The notes under the pieces were generated by a model. It made no database searches. It saw only the letters and a program-made list of their open reading frames with translations, and had not been told where the DNA came from. Of a stretch of DNA of 37,177 nucleotides, positions 1-7,065 are shown in pieces (position 1 is the first letter of the stretch; each line of letters begins with the position of its first letter). The DNA is taken from contig JANXMQ010000131.1 of NCBI GenBank assembly GCA_025354565.1, positions 1-37,177 on the forward strand, read 5' to 3'. Position numbers and translations under genes: made by a program. This DNA is from Akkermansiaceae bacterium (lineage in GTDB: Bacteria > Verrucomicrobiota > Verrucomicrobiia > Verrucomicrobiales > Akkermansiaceae).

Positions 1-167
1 GCCTTGCGCTCCGGCAGCCCAAATTCGAGTCCCTCGCCACTCCATCCTTGACCCAATATTCATGATCTCATATCAATCCGCCGCGCCCCGCACCATAGCT
101 TAGTTTAGCCACTGAGTGGTCGGATTTTCGGGGCCGCCTCAAGGTTCCATTCCAAATCTTCATACAA

Positions 168-731
168 TTACTTTGAAACCTTCTCAAGAACCTTGATAGC
201 ATCTTCTGAAGTTTCATCAACTTTGGGCCGGACGAACATCTCGTCCATATCCGCATAGGCGCGGGCAAATTCAATTTTTGCGGAAATATACGGTTCGGTG
301 GGTGCCAGCAGTCTCACTCGCATGAGAAGACTTTTTAGTTCGGAACCAATTTCAATTTCCCTGGCTGTCAGCTTCGCCTTCCGCTCGACCTGATATTTTA
401 GACCTCCAAGTGAATTCCTAATATTCCCCGTCAGATTTGCAAACTCAGGATTTCTCCCTTTAAAATCCCGAAAAGCCTCCATGAATTCTTCGTCATTTTT
501 TGATACAGTCATTTTCACGACATCATTTGAAGCTTCCTTATCGTATGAAGCGAAATAAGGAGTAGCCCCAAGCTTCATTTCTGGAACCGTTGTGGTGCCC
601 TGAGTAACGATTTGTTCCGACCGACCATCTTTCGGTTCTGCTTGTTTGGTTTTTTCGCAAGAGTTTAAAACGATTGCCGAAAAAACAATACATGTAATTA
701 TGAGGCTTTTAAGTTCTGATTTATTGTTCAT
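168..731 (-). CDS. Predicted lipoprotein of unknown function
   Basis: I do not recognise this 187-residue protein. Residues 1-24 form a signal peptide (basic start, then a hydrophobic run) ending in a lipobox-like LNSC, so Cys25 is the probable lipidated residue and the mature protein should sit on the periplasmic face of a membrane. The rest is charged and predicted helical, with no cysteine or catalytic motif that I can see. The gene is clearly more AT-rich than the chromosomal genes from 1395 onward and lies beside an inverted-repeat element and hairpins, which suggests horizontal acquisition. No partner gene is visible. The reading frame, signal peptide and lipobox are seen directly; function is unknown. 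Confidence 0.7.
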   Translation of the reverse strand: MNNKSELKSLIITCIVFSAIVLNSCEKTKQAEPKDGRSEQIVTQGTTTVPEMKLGATPYFASYDKEASNDVVKMTVSKNDEEFMEAFRDFKGRNPEFANLTGNIRNSLGGLKYQVERKAKLTAREIEIGSELKSLLMRVRLLAPTEPYISAKIEFARAYADMDEMFVRPKVDETSEDAIKVLEKVSK

Positions 732-766
732 AATACTAATTTATTGAAACTGTGTATTTCATGCTT

Positions 767-900
767 TGGGGTCCCAGATAACAGACATTAGCCTCGGACA
801 ATAAACTATTCTGGGTCCCCACTACTCGATTTCTTACGGTAATCGTCAACCTTAAGTTCATCAAAATATCTTCAATGTCTGTTATTTGAGACTGACCCCA
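767..900. repeat. 134-bp element bounded by imperfect inverted repeats (MITE-like)
   Basis: The left end (767-788) reads tggggtcccagataacagac followed by at. The right end (875-900) is its near reverse complement, starting atgtctgttat and ending gacccca, with one or two substitutions and a short insertion. The inside is AT-rich and encodes nothing convincing. Bounded terminal repeats of about 22 bp on a roughly 130-bp body fit a miniature non-autonomous transposable element. No transposase or clear target duplication is visible. A 60-codon open frame at 736-918 covers almost exactly this element and is probably fortuitous. Confidence 0.5.
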
Positions 901-1003
901 GAAGTTTACATTTTCCATACGCTTCGCCGAGATTTAATTCATCACCAGCTTGGAGCTTTGAGCGAGGGTGATGCAGGAGCCCACCATGTTGAGTTGGTTT
1001 TGG

Positions 1004-1058
1004 ATGCGTGAAGTCACGCATGGCTTGCTAGCCAAGCGAGGGCGGGCTGGCTAGCAAG
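1004..1058. repeat. Two adjacent hairpins
   Basis: Positions 1004-1021 are a perfect palindrome (atgcgtga, 2-base spacer, tcacgcat). Two bases later comes an 11-bp inverted repeat, cttgctagcca at 1024-1034 and tggctagcaag at 1048-1058, with a G-rich 13-base loop. No T-run follows either stem, so they are not standard terminators. They lie between the inverted-repeat element and the phased array in a stretch without genes, and could be part of a mobile or regulatory element. The rest of the gene-free stretch 732-1394 is described under its neighbours. Confidence 0.5.
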
Positions 1059-1148
1059 AAAGTAAAAAACTTAACAGGTAGAATTCGGCTTTTCTCGCAT
1101 TGCGTTGTAAATGATTAGCTTACGGAGTTTTCTATTGCTAGAAACAGA

Positions 1149-1394
1149 TTGTGCGGAGTGTTTGCCCGGAGGTGTAAAGCGGTTTCCCACCTGCGGGGCG
1201 GGCTGCTTGATTGTGCGGGGCGGTTTCCCGACGGTGAGCACCGGTTGCTTGGGGGTAAGAACGCGTTTCTTGCCTGGGGGAGGCGTTTCTTGACTGCGCG
1301 GGTGGATTTCCCGGATGTAAATGACCGTTTCCGCAGTGCGTGGGAGAATTTCTCCGACGTGAAAATGTGTTGCGCGGGTGTGGATGCGGGTTGC
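1149..1394. repeat. 21-bp-phased TTKC/TGYG array, 12 units
   Basis: A TTTC or TTGC box begins at 1162, 1183, 1224, 1245, 1266, 1286, 1307, 1328, 1349, 1370 and 1391, with a degenerate CTGC at 1203. Spacings are 21, 20, 21, 21, 21, 20, 21, 21, 21, 21 and 21 bp. Within each unit a second box, mostly TGTG or TGCG, lies at positions 10-13; the G at position 11 is present in every complete unit. Units often end in GG. The TGTG half-box also occurs at 1150-1153 one unit before the first TTKC. The remaining bases differ from unit to unit. Two units are 20 bp, so no reading frame runs through the array. It ends one base before the dapB stop codon. Confidence 0.75.
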
Positions 1395-2129
1395 TCAAAC
1401 AAGCCCCAGCACATCCTGCATGTCATAAAGGCCGACCGGCTGGTTTTCCAACCAACAGGCGGCCCGCACGGCACCGGCTGCGAAGGTGAGCCGGGAGGAG
1501 GCTTTGTGAGTGAGTTCGACGCGTTCGCCATCGGCCGCGAAGAGGACGGTGTGATCGCCCACCACATCGCCACCACGGAGCGTGTGCATGCCGATTTCGC
1601 GCGGCTTGCGCGGACCGATGTTGCCGAGTCGGCCATGCGCCACATCGTGCTGATAGGAGGTGCCGGTTTCTTCGTTGAGAATTTCCAACAGGCGGCGGGC
1701 GGTGCCGGATGGAGCGTCGATCTTGTGTTTGTGGTGCATCTCGGTGACCTCGATATCGAAGCGGTCCTGAGTGAGAATGCGGGCGGCGTGACGGGTGAGC
1801 CAGAAGAGTGTGTTCACGCCGACGGAGTAATTTGCAGCGTAAACGATGCGAATGGATTTGGCGGCGGCGTAAATGATTTCCCGTTCCGCATCGGTGTGAC
1901 CGGTGGTGCCGATGACGAGGTTGGTGCCGTGTTTCAAGGCTGCCGCGATCAGCGTGGAGGTGAAGGAATGAATGGTGAAGTCGATGGCGCAGGTGGCTTG
2001 GGAAATCGCAGTGTCCAGATCCTCGCCCGCATCATGGGTGGCGGCGATAGGGATGCTCGCCTGAGTGGCGGCGGCGATGACGGCCTGGCCCATACGGCCG
2101 GATTTTCCAGTAATGAGGAGTGATGGCAT
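1395..2129 (-). CDS. dapB: 4-hydroxy-tetrahydrodipicolinate reductase
   Basis: DapB reduces 4-hydroxy-tetrahydrodipicolinate to tetrahydrodipicolinate with NAD(P)H in the diaminopimelate/lysine pathway, supplying peptidoglycan and lysine precursors in the cytoplasm. The sequence shows the N-terminal Rossmann motif GKSGRMG (residues 8-14), the cofactor-binding GTTG (74-77) and the catalytic block MHHKHKIDAPSGTA (131-144) with the proton-donor His pair and substrate-binding Lys. At 244 residues it is slightly short of the usual 250-270. I chose the ATG at 2129 because the protein begins MPSLLITG there; the open frame further upstream is read-through of a 7-bp tandem repeat. No Shine-Dalgarno site precedes this start. 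The stop codon abuts the phased array at 1149-1394. Confidence 0.95.
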   Translation of the reverse strand: MPSLLITGKSGRMGQAVIAAATQASIPIAATHDAGEDLDTAISQATCAIDFTIHSFTSTLIAAALKHGTNLVIGTTGHTDAEREIIYAAAKSIRIVYAANYSVGVNTLFWLTRHAARILTQDRFDIEVTEMHHKHKIDAPSGTARRLLEILNEETGTSYQHDVAHGRLGNIGPRKPREIGMHTLRGGDVVGDHTVLFAADGERVELTHKASSRLTFAAGAVRAACWLENQPVGLYDMQDVLGLV

Positions 2130-2150
2130 GGTGGTGGGGAGGAGAGATTG

Positions 2151-2196
2151 GATTGATGATTGATGATTGATGATTGATGATTGATGATTGATGATT
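2151..2196 (-). repeat. Perfect 7-bp tandem repeat in the dapB leader
   Basis: Six perfect copies of gattgat plus a partial copy. Read in the dapB mRNA sense this is TCATCAA repeated, ending 21 bases before the ATG at 2129. The leader also holds less perfect heptads further upstream (2197-2230). Perfect copies make slippage and strain-to-strain length variation likely. Similar but degenerate heptads precede several other genes in the window. Nothing else was recognised in the 205 bp between dapB and the next gene. Confidence 0.85.
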
Positions 2197-2334
2197 TTGG
2201 ATTTGAAGAGGATGAATGAATGAAAGCTGAGATGAATTTGCCTAACGGCCAGCCGGGGAGTGCTTGGCAAATTTTCAAATGCCTGCTAGCGCAGACTCTG
2301 GATTCGCGGTCCGTTGTTGTGGGCTTCCTCTTCT

Positions 2335-4914
2335 TTAGTCCTCCCAGATCATGTGTTTGAGTTGAAGTTGGCCGGCGCGGGTGGCGGCTTCTTCTGCGCG
2401 CGGGCCTTTGAAGGAAGCGATTTTCTTGGCGACGGTGATCGCAACGGGCCAGCGTTGGGCTTTTTCCAACAGGGCGAGGGCGCGGAAACCACAGCGCTCG
2501 AAGTATTCCCACTCGACGGGAGGGGTCGTGGTTTCGAGGACGGAATGGAATGCCTGGAAGGCTTGTTTTTCGCGTTTCTTCGTAGGGTCCTTTTCGTCCG
2601 GTAGTTGCTCCAGCGTCGTGCCACGGAGGTATTGCAGACGATTGAGTAGGGCAGGTTGGTCCTTGGCGCGAACTAAAAGTCTATCATAAACCGCCAGTGC
2701 TTCGACTAAAGAGGCGGGATTGCTGCTGCCTTGGGCATAAAGCGCCTCGCCTAACAGTAATCCGGCAGGCAACTGAAGCGGGTCGTTTTCCGGTAGTTTT
2801 CGGGTCCAACCGGTGAGAAAGGCGGAGGCTTCCGGGAGGCGATACATGTCGATGAGATGGCCGGCCTTTTCCAAGGTGGCGATGGCGGCGAGTGGTCCGT
2901 TAGAGGCGATGGCTTTGTCGAAGAGGATCAGTGCTTCCTCTTTGGACTGCGGGGTGCCGCCAAGTGCTGCGGCGCGGGCCGCAAGGAGCCAAGCGGCTTG
3001 GGCTCGGGCGGGATCGGTATCGGTTACGGCGAGTTTTTCCAGCACCAGGCGGGCTGGGTTGTAGCTGCCGGTTTGGAACAGCGTCAACCCGAGCGTGAGG
3101 GCGGCTTCCGCACTAACAGGGTCGCCCGGATAGGTGGTGAGGATGGTCTGGGCGGTGGCGATGGCAGTCGCTGAGTCTTTTGCTAGAACGGCCACGCGGA
3201 GTCTGGCTAGGGCGATGCGTGGGGCGGGGAGCGAGCCGGATTTTTCTGCCGATGCGGTTAGAATGTCCAACTGGGCACGGACGAAGGTGAGGTCTGGAGT
3301 GGGGCCGCTGAGCGCCGCTTCCACCGCAGCGAGGCGGGCTTCGGCGGCGCGGTGATGCTCGGGGAAATGGGCGAGAAAGGCTTCGATCAAGGTTCTGGCG
3401 GCAGCGGGTGGCGTGGTGGAAAGGGCACGCTCCAGCTCAAGATCCGCCTCCAGCGCCGGGTCCGGTGGCAAGGGTGTTTGTTGGATGAGCTGAGTGCCGT
3501 TAGGTCCGCCGCTGTGCAAGCGGGCGATGGCGGCCTGGAGTTTTGCCGTTCTGGCGGCGGGCGCACTCAGGGTTTTTGCGGCCTCGTCGAAGAGCTGGAT
3601 CGCGGCTTTTGGATCGCCTTGCAGGTAGGTCACGCGGGCTTCGAGATAGGCGGCTTCACCCTTGAGGAGCGGGGATTTCGTGACCTCGCGAAGGCTTTCC
3701 AACATCGCTAGCGCTGGGTCGATGGAGCCATCGTCCAGCAGCCATCTAGCGGACTGATAGAGTGCGCGGCTGCTCAGAAAGTGGCCGGGATATTCGAAGC
3801 AGATGCGGTTGAACAGGCGAGCGGATTCGGCCTTGGCGTCCGGGGTGGCGAGGCGGTGGAGGCCGATGGCACGGGCATAGAGCGAGAATACTAGCAAATC
3901 CGTTTGCCCGTCTGGAGCGGGATAGGTCGGCCATGCGGAAGCGGCGGAATCATTGATGGCGATCGGGCCGATGGCGGGCAGCACCGAGGGCGTGATCCAC
4001 TGGGCGAGGCGCTCAAGGATGGGATCGGTGGCGGTGGGTTTTTCCGGCAGCCAATTGAGAATCCGCTTGAAGATGGCTTCCAGCACCGGCGAGTCCGGGT
4101 GTTCTTGGAGAAATGCGAGTAGCGAAGTCGTCGCCGTGTCAGTGTCGCCCTGAGCTTGGATGGCATCCGCGAGTCCGATGGCGGCGGCATGGTGGCGGGT
4201 GAGGGTTTGGCCCTGCGGATGGTTGACGAGGTCTTGGAAAGCAGCTTCCGCGTCCGCCGCTTTTCCCTCTTGAAGTAGCAATTGCGCTCTGAGAAATACC
4301 GCCAACGGGTGGTCTGTTAGGGCAATCTTGTCATTGGCCGGCAGGGCGAGACGGGCATCCACAGGGCGATGCAGGTCGAGCAGGATTTCCACCTGATAGA
4401 GCTGGATCTTCACCACCGTCGCCGCGTCGGATGTCGGGATGAGGTGGGTCAGGGCATCAAGCGCGGCCTCGGGTTGGTCGAGCGTGAGGAGGAGGCTGGC
4501 CTTGGTGAATCCCGCTTCGCGGCGATGCGTGGCGGTGGGATCGGTCAGCAGGCTGGAAAAAATTTCGATCGCCTCCTTCAGGCGGCCCTTACCCGCGAGA
4601 GCCTGCGCTTTCCAGAACGGCGTTTCGGGGTTTTTCGCGACGAACGACTGACCGAGTAAATCGAGTGCATCGGTGAAATTTCCTGCCCGCACCAGTGAGT
4701 CGGCAAGGCGGATGGCGAGTTGGGATTTCTGCTCCGGGGTGAGCGTGGGGCTGGCCAGGCATTGTCTGAAATGCATTTCCGCGACCTCCCAGAGTCCGGC
4801 GGCCAGCGCGTCATCGCCTTTTTGCTCAAGCTGTGAAAGTGGTTCCACCCCCTGCGCAAGCAGGACTGGCTGCCATGCCAGCAGGATCAGCGGGTAGAGA
4901 GGCCAAAATTTCAT
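2335..4914 (-). CDS. Large secreted tetratricopeptide-repeat protein
   Basis: This 859-residue protein starts with a signal peptide (MKFWPLYPLILLAWQPVLLA), so it is exported. The remainder is an almost continuous solenoid of Ala/Leu-rich helical pairs typical of TPR repeats: phrases such as ALDLLGQSFV, AIEIFSSLLTD, AEAAFQDLVNHP and ALAMLESLREV recur about every 34-40 residues from residue 30 to the C-terminus. No enzymatic domain is visible. TPR proteins of this size usually scaffold envelope complexes or bind secreted partners, which is inference here. It lies 66 bp downstream of upp and 205 bp upstream of dapB on the same strand, so co-transcription is possible, but its role does not follow from these neighbours. 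Confidence 0.85.
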   Translation of the reverse strand: MKFWPLYPLILLAWQPVLLAQGVEPLSQLEQKGDDALAAGLWEVAEMHFRQCLASPTLTPEQKSQLAIRLADSLVRAGNFTDALDLLGQSFVAKNPETPFWKAQALAGKGRLKEAIEIFSSLLTDPTATHRREAGFTKASLLLTLDQPEAALDALTHLIPTSDAATVVKIQLYQVEILLDLHRPVDARLALPANDKIALTDHPLAVFLRAQLLLQEGKAADAEAAFQDLVNHPQGQTLTRHHAAAIGLADAIQAQGDTDTATTSLLAFLQEHPDSPVLEAIFKRILNWLPEKPTATDPILERLAQWITPSVLPAIGPIAINDSAASAWPTYPAPDGQTDLLVFSLYARAIGLHRLATPDAKAESARLFNRICFEYPGHFLSSRALYQSARWLLDDGSIDPALAMLESLREVTKSPLLKGEAAYLEARVTYLQGDPKAAIQLFDEAAKTLSAPAARTAKLQAAIARLHSGGPNGTQLIQQTPLPPDPALEADLELERALSTTPPAAARTLIEAFLAHFPEHHRAAEARLAAVEAALSGPTPDLTFVRAQLDILTASAEKSGSLPAPRIALARLRVAVLAKDSATAIATAQTILTTYPGDPVSAEAALTLGLTLFQTGSYNPARLVLEKLAVTDTDPARAQAAWLLAARAAALGGTPQSKEEALILFDKAIASNGPLAAIATLEKAGHLIDMYRLPEASAFLTGWTRKLPENDPLQLPAGLLLGEALYAQGSSNPASLVEALAVYDRLLVRAKDQPALLNRLQYLRGTTLEQLPDEKDPTKKREKQAFQAFHSVLETTTPPVEWEYFERCGFRALALLEKAQRWPVAITVAKKIASFKGPRAEEAATRAGQLQLKHMIWED

Positions 4915-4980
4915 CGGACTGGCGGAAACTAAAAGGTGGAAAGGCTCAATGCCAGCCCGGATGCGCGGAAATCCGCTGGG

Positions 4981-5604
4981 TCAGCGGCAGGTCCCGAAAA
5001 GTCGATCCCCGGCGTCACCGAGGCCAGGCAGAATGTAGCCGGAACTGTTCAGGCAGCGGTCGAGGCAGGCGGTGTAAATTGCGATCTCCGGGTAGGCTTG
5101 TTCGAGAGCGAAAATACCCTCCGGCGCGGCCACCAGGCAGGCGAAGCGCAGGTGACGGGCTCCGGCTTCGCGCAGGCTGCGGACGGCCTCGATCGCAGAC
5201 CCGCCGGTTGCCAGCATGGGATCAAGGATGATGATCTCACACTCGCCCAACTCCGGCGGGTGCTTGAGGTAGTAAGGTTCGGGAACCAGCGTTTGCTCAT
5301 TCCGCGCGAGGCCGATGTGGGCGACGGAGGCCTGGGGCAACAAATCGAGGAAGCCATCAAGAAACCCAAGTCCCGCGCGTAAAATCGGCACAAGGATGAT
5401 GCCGCGCGTCACCTTGAGACCGGCGGTTAGTTCCAACGGCGTGTTGCAGGGAACGATCGTGGTTTCGAGATTTGCCGTGACGGCAGGGACCATCATCGAG
5501 GCAATCCGCCGCACCCTCTGGCGGAATTCGGGCGAGGGGCAGGCCGGGTCTCGGAGTTTCGTCAACTCCTCGGCGATCAGCGGATGTTCGACAGGGTGAA
5601 GCAT
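4981..5604 (-). CDS. upp: Uracil phosphoribosyltransferase
   Basis: Upp converts uracil and PRPP to UMP and pyrophosphate in cytoplasmic pyrimidine salvage. The 207 residues match the usual length of about 208. The PRPP-binding motif is DPMLATGGSA (residues 128-137), and the uracil-binding C-terminal segment has the family pattern YILPGLGDAGDRLFGT. The central VPILRAGLGF (72-81) is also characteristic. The ATG at 5604 lies three bases beyond the stop of the upstream regulator gene, and an AAGGA ribosome-binding site sits inside the last codons of that gene, so the two are probably translationally coupled in one operon. Confidence 0.96.
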   Translation of the reverse strand: MLHPVEHPLIAEELTKLRDPACPSPEFRQRVRRIASMMVPAVTANLETTIVPCNTPLELTAGLKVTRGIILVPILRAGLGFLDGFLDLLPQASVAHIGLARNEQTLVPEPYYLKHPPELGECEIIILDPMLATGGSAIEAVRSLREAGARHLRFACLVAAPEGIFALEQAYPEIAIYTACLDRCLNSSGYILPGLGDAGDRLFGTCR

Positions 5605-5607
5605 GTG

Positions 5608-6993
5608 TTATTCCTTGCGGGCTAGCAGTTTCCGGAGATCCCCGATGGGCAGGTTCAGGGATTTTGAGGCCTGTTTCACATCACCATCGGCGCGTTCCAG
5701 CATCCGTCCGACCACTTCGCTATTGAGCCAGCCGAGTAAATCGATGCCACTGGGCGCGGCGTTGATCAACTGGTCGATCGCAGCGTTGAAACCCGCCACC
5801 GACTTGCGCGGGGCCGAGGCCAGAGGAATATCCGCAGGCAGCAGGATTTGGGATGAGGCGAGGGCGCAGGCGCGGGCGATGGTGTTTTCCAACTCGCGGA
5901 CATTGCCCGGCCAGGTGTGGGTCTGCAACGTGGCGATGGCCTCCGCTGAGATGCGGATGCGGGCCATGCCGTTTTTGCGGGTGATGCGCTGGAGGAAATA
6001 CTCGGCTAACAGCGGGATGTCCTCCAGCCGCTCGCGCAGGGCAGGGATCTTGATCTCCACCACGTTGAGGCGGTAGTAAAGATCCTCGCGGAAACGTCCG
6101 GCCGCGACTTCATCCGTTAGATTCTTGTGCGTCGCGGCCACGATCCGCACGTCGGTGGTAAGCGTTTCATTGGCCCCGATGCGGGAAAACGAGCCGTCTT
6201 GCAGCACGCGCAGGAGTTTCACTTGGATGGATAGTGGCATATCGCCGATCTCATCGAGGAAAAGCGTACCGCCATCGGCCTGCTCGAAGCGTCCCGCCCG
6301 GCGGGCGATGGCTCCGGTGAAGGAGCCTTTCTCGTGGCCGAAGAGTTCGCTTTCTAGCAGGTTTTCCGGAATTGCGCCACAGTTGATCGTGATCATTTCC
6401 TTTTGCCGTCGCGGGCTGTATTCGTGAACCGCCTTGGCGACGAGTTCCTTGCCGGTGCCGCTTTCCCCGGCGATCAGGACCGGTGCATCCGATCGCGCGA
6501 CCCGGCCGACGAGTTTGAAAACCTCCTGCAAGGCCCGGGAAATTCCGATCATTTTCACCCGGCCATCGTGCTTCGGCAGTTCCGCGTCGGGTTGGCCCGC
6601 GCTGCGGCGGTCGTCTTGCGTTTGCAGGGCGGACTCCACCACCGGGCGCAGCTCGAAGGCCAGAGATTCCTTGCGCAGCACATCATGGGCACCGCGTTGG
6701 GTGGCCTCGATGATTTGGCCGGTGGTCGGGAAACCGGCGGTCAGCACCACCAGCGTCTGCGGGCTTTGCTGCAATATCCGGCTTAACAACTCCATCCCGT
6801 CGAAGGGTTCCATCTCCATCGCCGCCACCACCACGCTGACCGGCGTTTTCTCGATCACCTTGATCGCGTTTGCCGCATTGTCACAGCGGAGAACGCGCAA
6901 ATTCTTCGCGGAAAGATGCTTCGTCGCCCAATCCAGAAAATCGAGATCGGGATCGACTAATAACAGGGTGTCTTCTGGAGTGGTTTCCGGCAT
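5608..6993 (-). CDS. Sigma-54-dependent regulator (NtrC type) with an atypical receiver
   Basis: Three domains are visible in 461 residues. Residues 8-120 are a receiver-like domain. Residues 147-385 are an AAA+ sigma-54 activation domain with Walker A GESGTGKE (176-183), the sigma-54 contact loop GSFTGA (223-228, Ser instead of the usual Ala), Walker [12 protein letters not shown] (241-251) and WPGNVREL (361-368). Residues 426-460 resemble a Fis-type helix-turn-helix. In the receiver the acidic pocket (LVDPD, 12-16) and conserved Lys108 are kept, but the phosphoacceptor Asp aligns with Ala58, so ordinary phosphorylation is unlikely. No sensor kinase is adjacent. I favour the ATG at 6993; an in-frame GTG at 7035 would add 14 residues. 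Confidence 0.9.
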   Translation of the reverse strand: MPETTPEDTLLLVDPDLDFLDWATKHLSAKNLRVLRCDNAANAIKVIEKTPVSVVVAAMEMEPFDGMELLSRILQQSPQTLVVLTAGFPTTGQIIEATQRGAHDVLRKESLAFELRPVVESALQTQDDRRSAGQPDAELPKHDGRVKMIGISRALQEVFKLVGRVARSDAPVLIAGESGTGKELVAKAVHEYSPRRQKEMITINCGAIPENLLESELFGHEKGSFTGAIARRAGRFEQADGGTLFLDEIGDMPLSIQVKLLRVLQDGSFSRIGANETLTTDVRIVAATHKNLTDEVAAGRFREDLYYRLNVVEIKIPALRERLEDIPLLAEYFLQRITRKNGMARIRISAEAIATLQTHTWPGNVRELENTIARACALASSQILLPADIPLASAPRKSVAGFNAAIDQLINAAPSGIDLLGWLNSEVVGRMLERADGDVKQASKSLNLPIGDLRKLLARKE

Positions 6994-7034
6994 CGTGCGA
7001 ACGGCGGCAGTGAACAGGGACGCGGCGGAATACA

Positions 7035-7051
7035 CGATAAAAAAATTATCG
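7035..7051 (-). terminator. Possible weak terminator or hairpin
   Basis: A 6-bp inverted repeat (cgataa, aaaaa, ttatcg) lies 14 bp after the stop of the membrane protein gene at 7066. The stem is AT-rich with a T-tract as its loop on the minus strand rather than after it, so termination would be inefficient. It could equally mark the 5' leader of the sigma-54 regulator downstream. Confidence 0.3.
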
Positions 7052-7065
7052 CCCCATCACCCCAG

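Noticed and set aside
1-167. Possible end of a gene at the window edge
   Set aside because: No frame through 1-167 gives recognisable protein, and the only ORF (68-274, minus) overlaps the lipoprotein gene out of frame.
736-918. 60-codon minus-strand ORF
   Set aside because: It nearly coincides with the inverted-repeat element at 767-900 and has no recognisable motif; probably fortuitous.
934-1005. Minus-strand frame reading IQNQLNMVGSCITLAQSS and ending in TAA
   Set aside because: It looks like the C-terminal scrap of a protein, but it is only about 24 codons and I cannot name the family, so I do not list it as a pseudogene.
1149-1394. CRISPR array
   Set aside because: The conserved part is only a 4-base box plus a half-box per 21 bp; there is no repeat of 20 bases or more, no spacer-length segment and no cas gene.
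1149-2123. 324-codon open frame on the plus strand across the phased array and dapB
   Set aside because: It is antisense to a convincing dapB; the composition follows codon bias of the real gene, and no family is recognisable.
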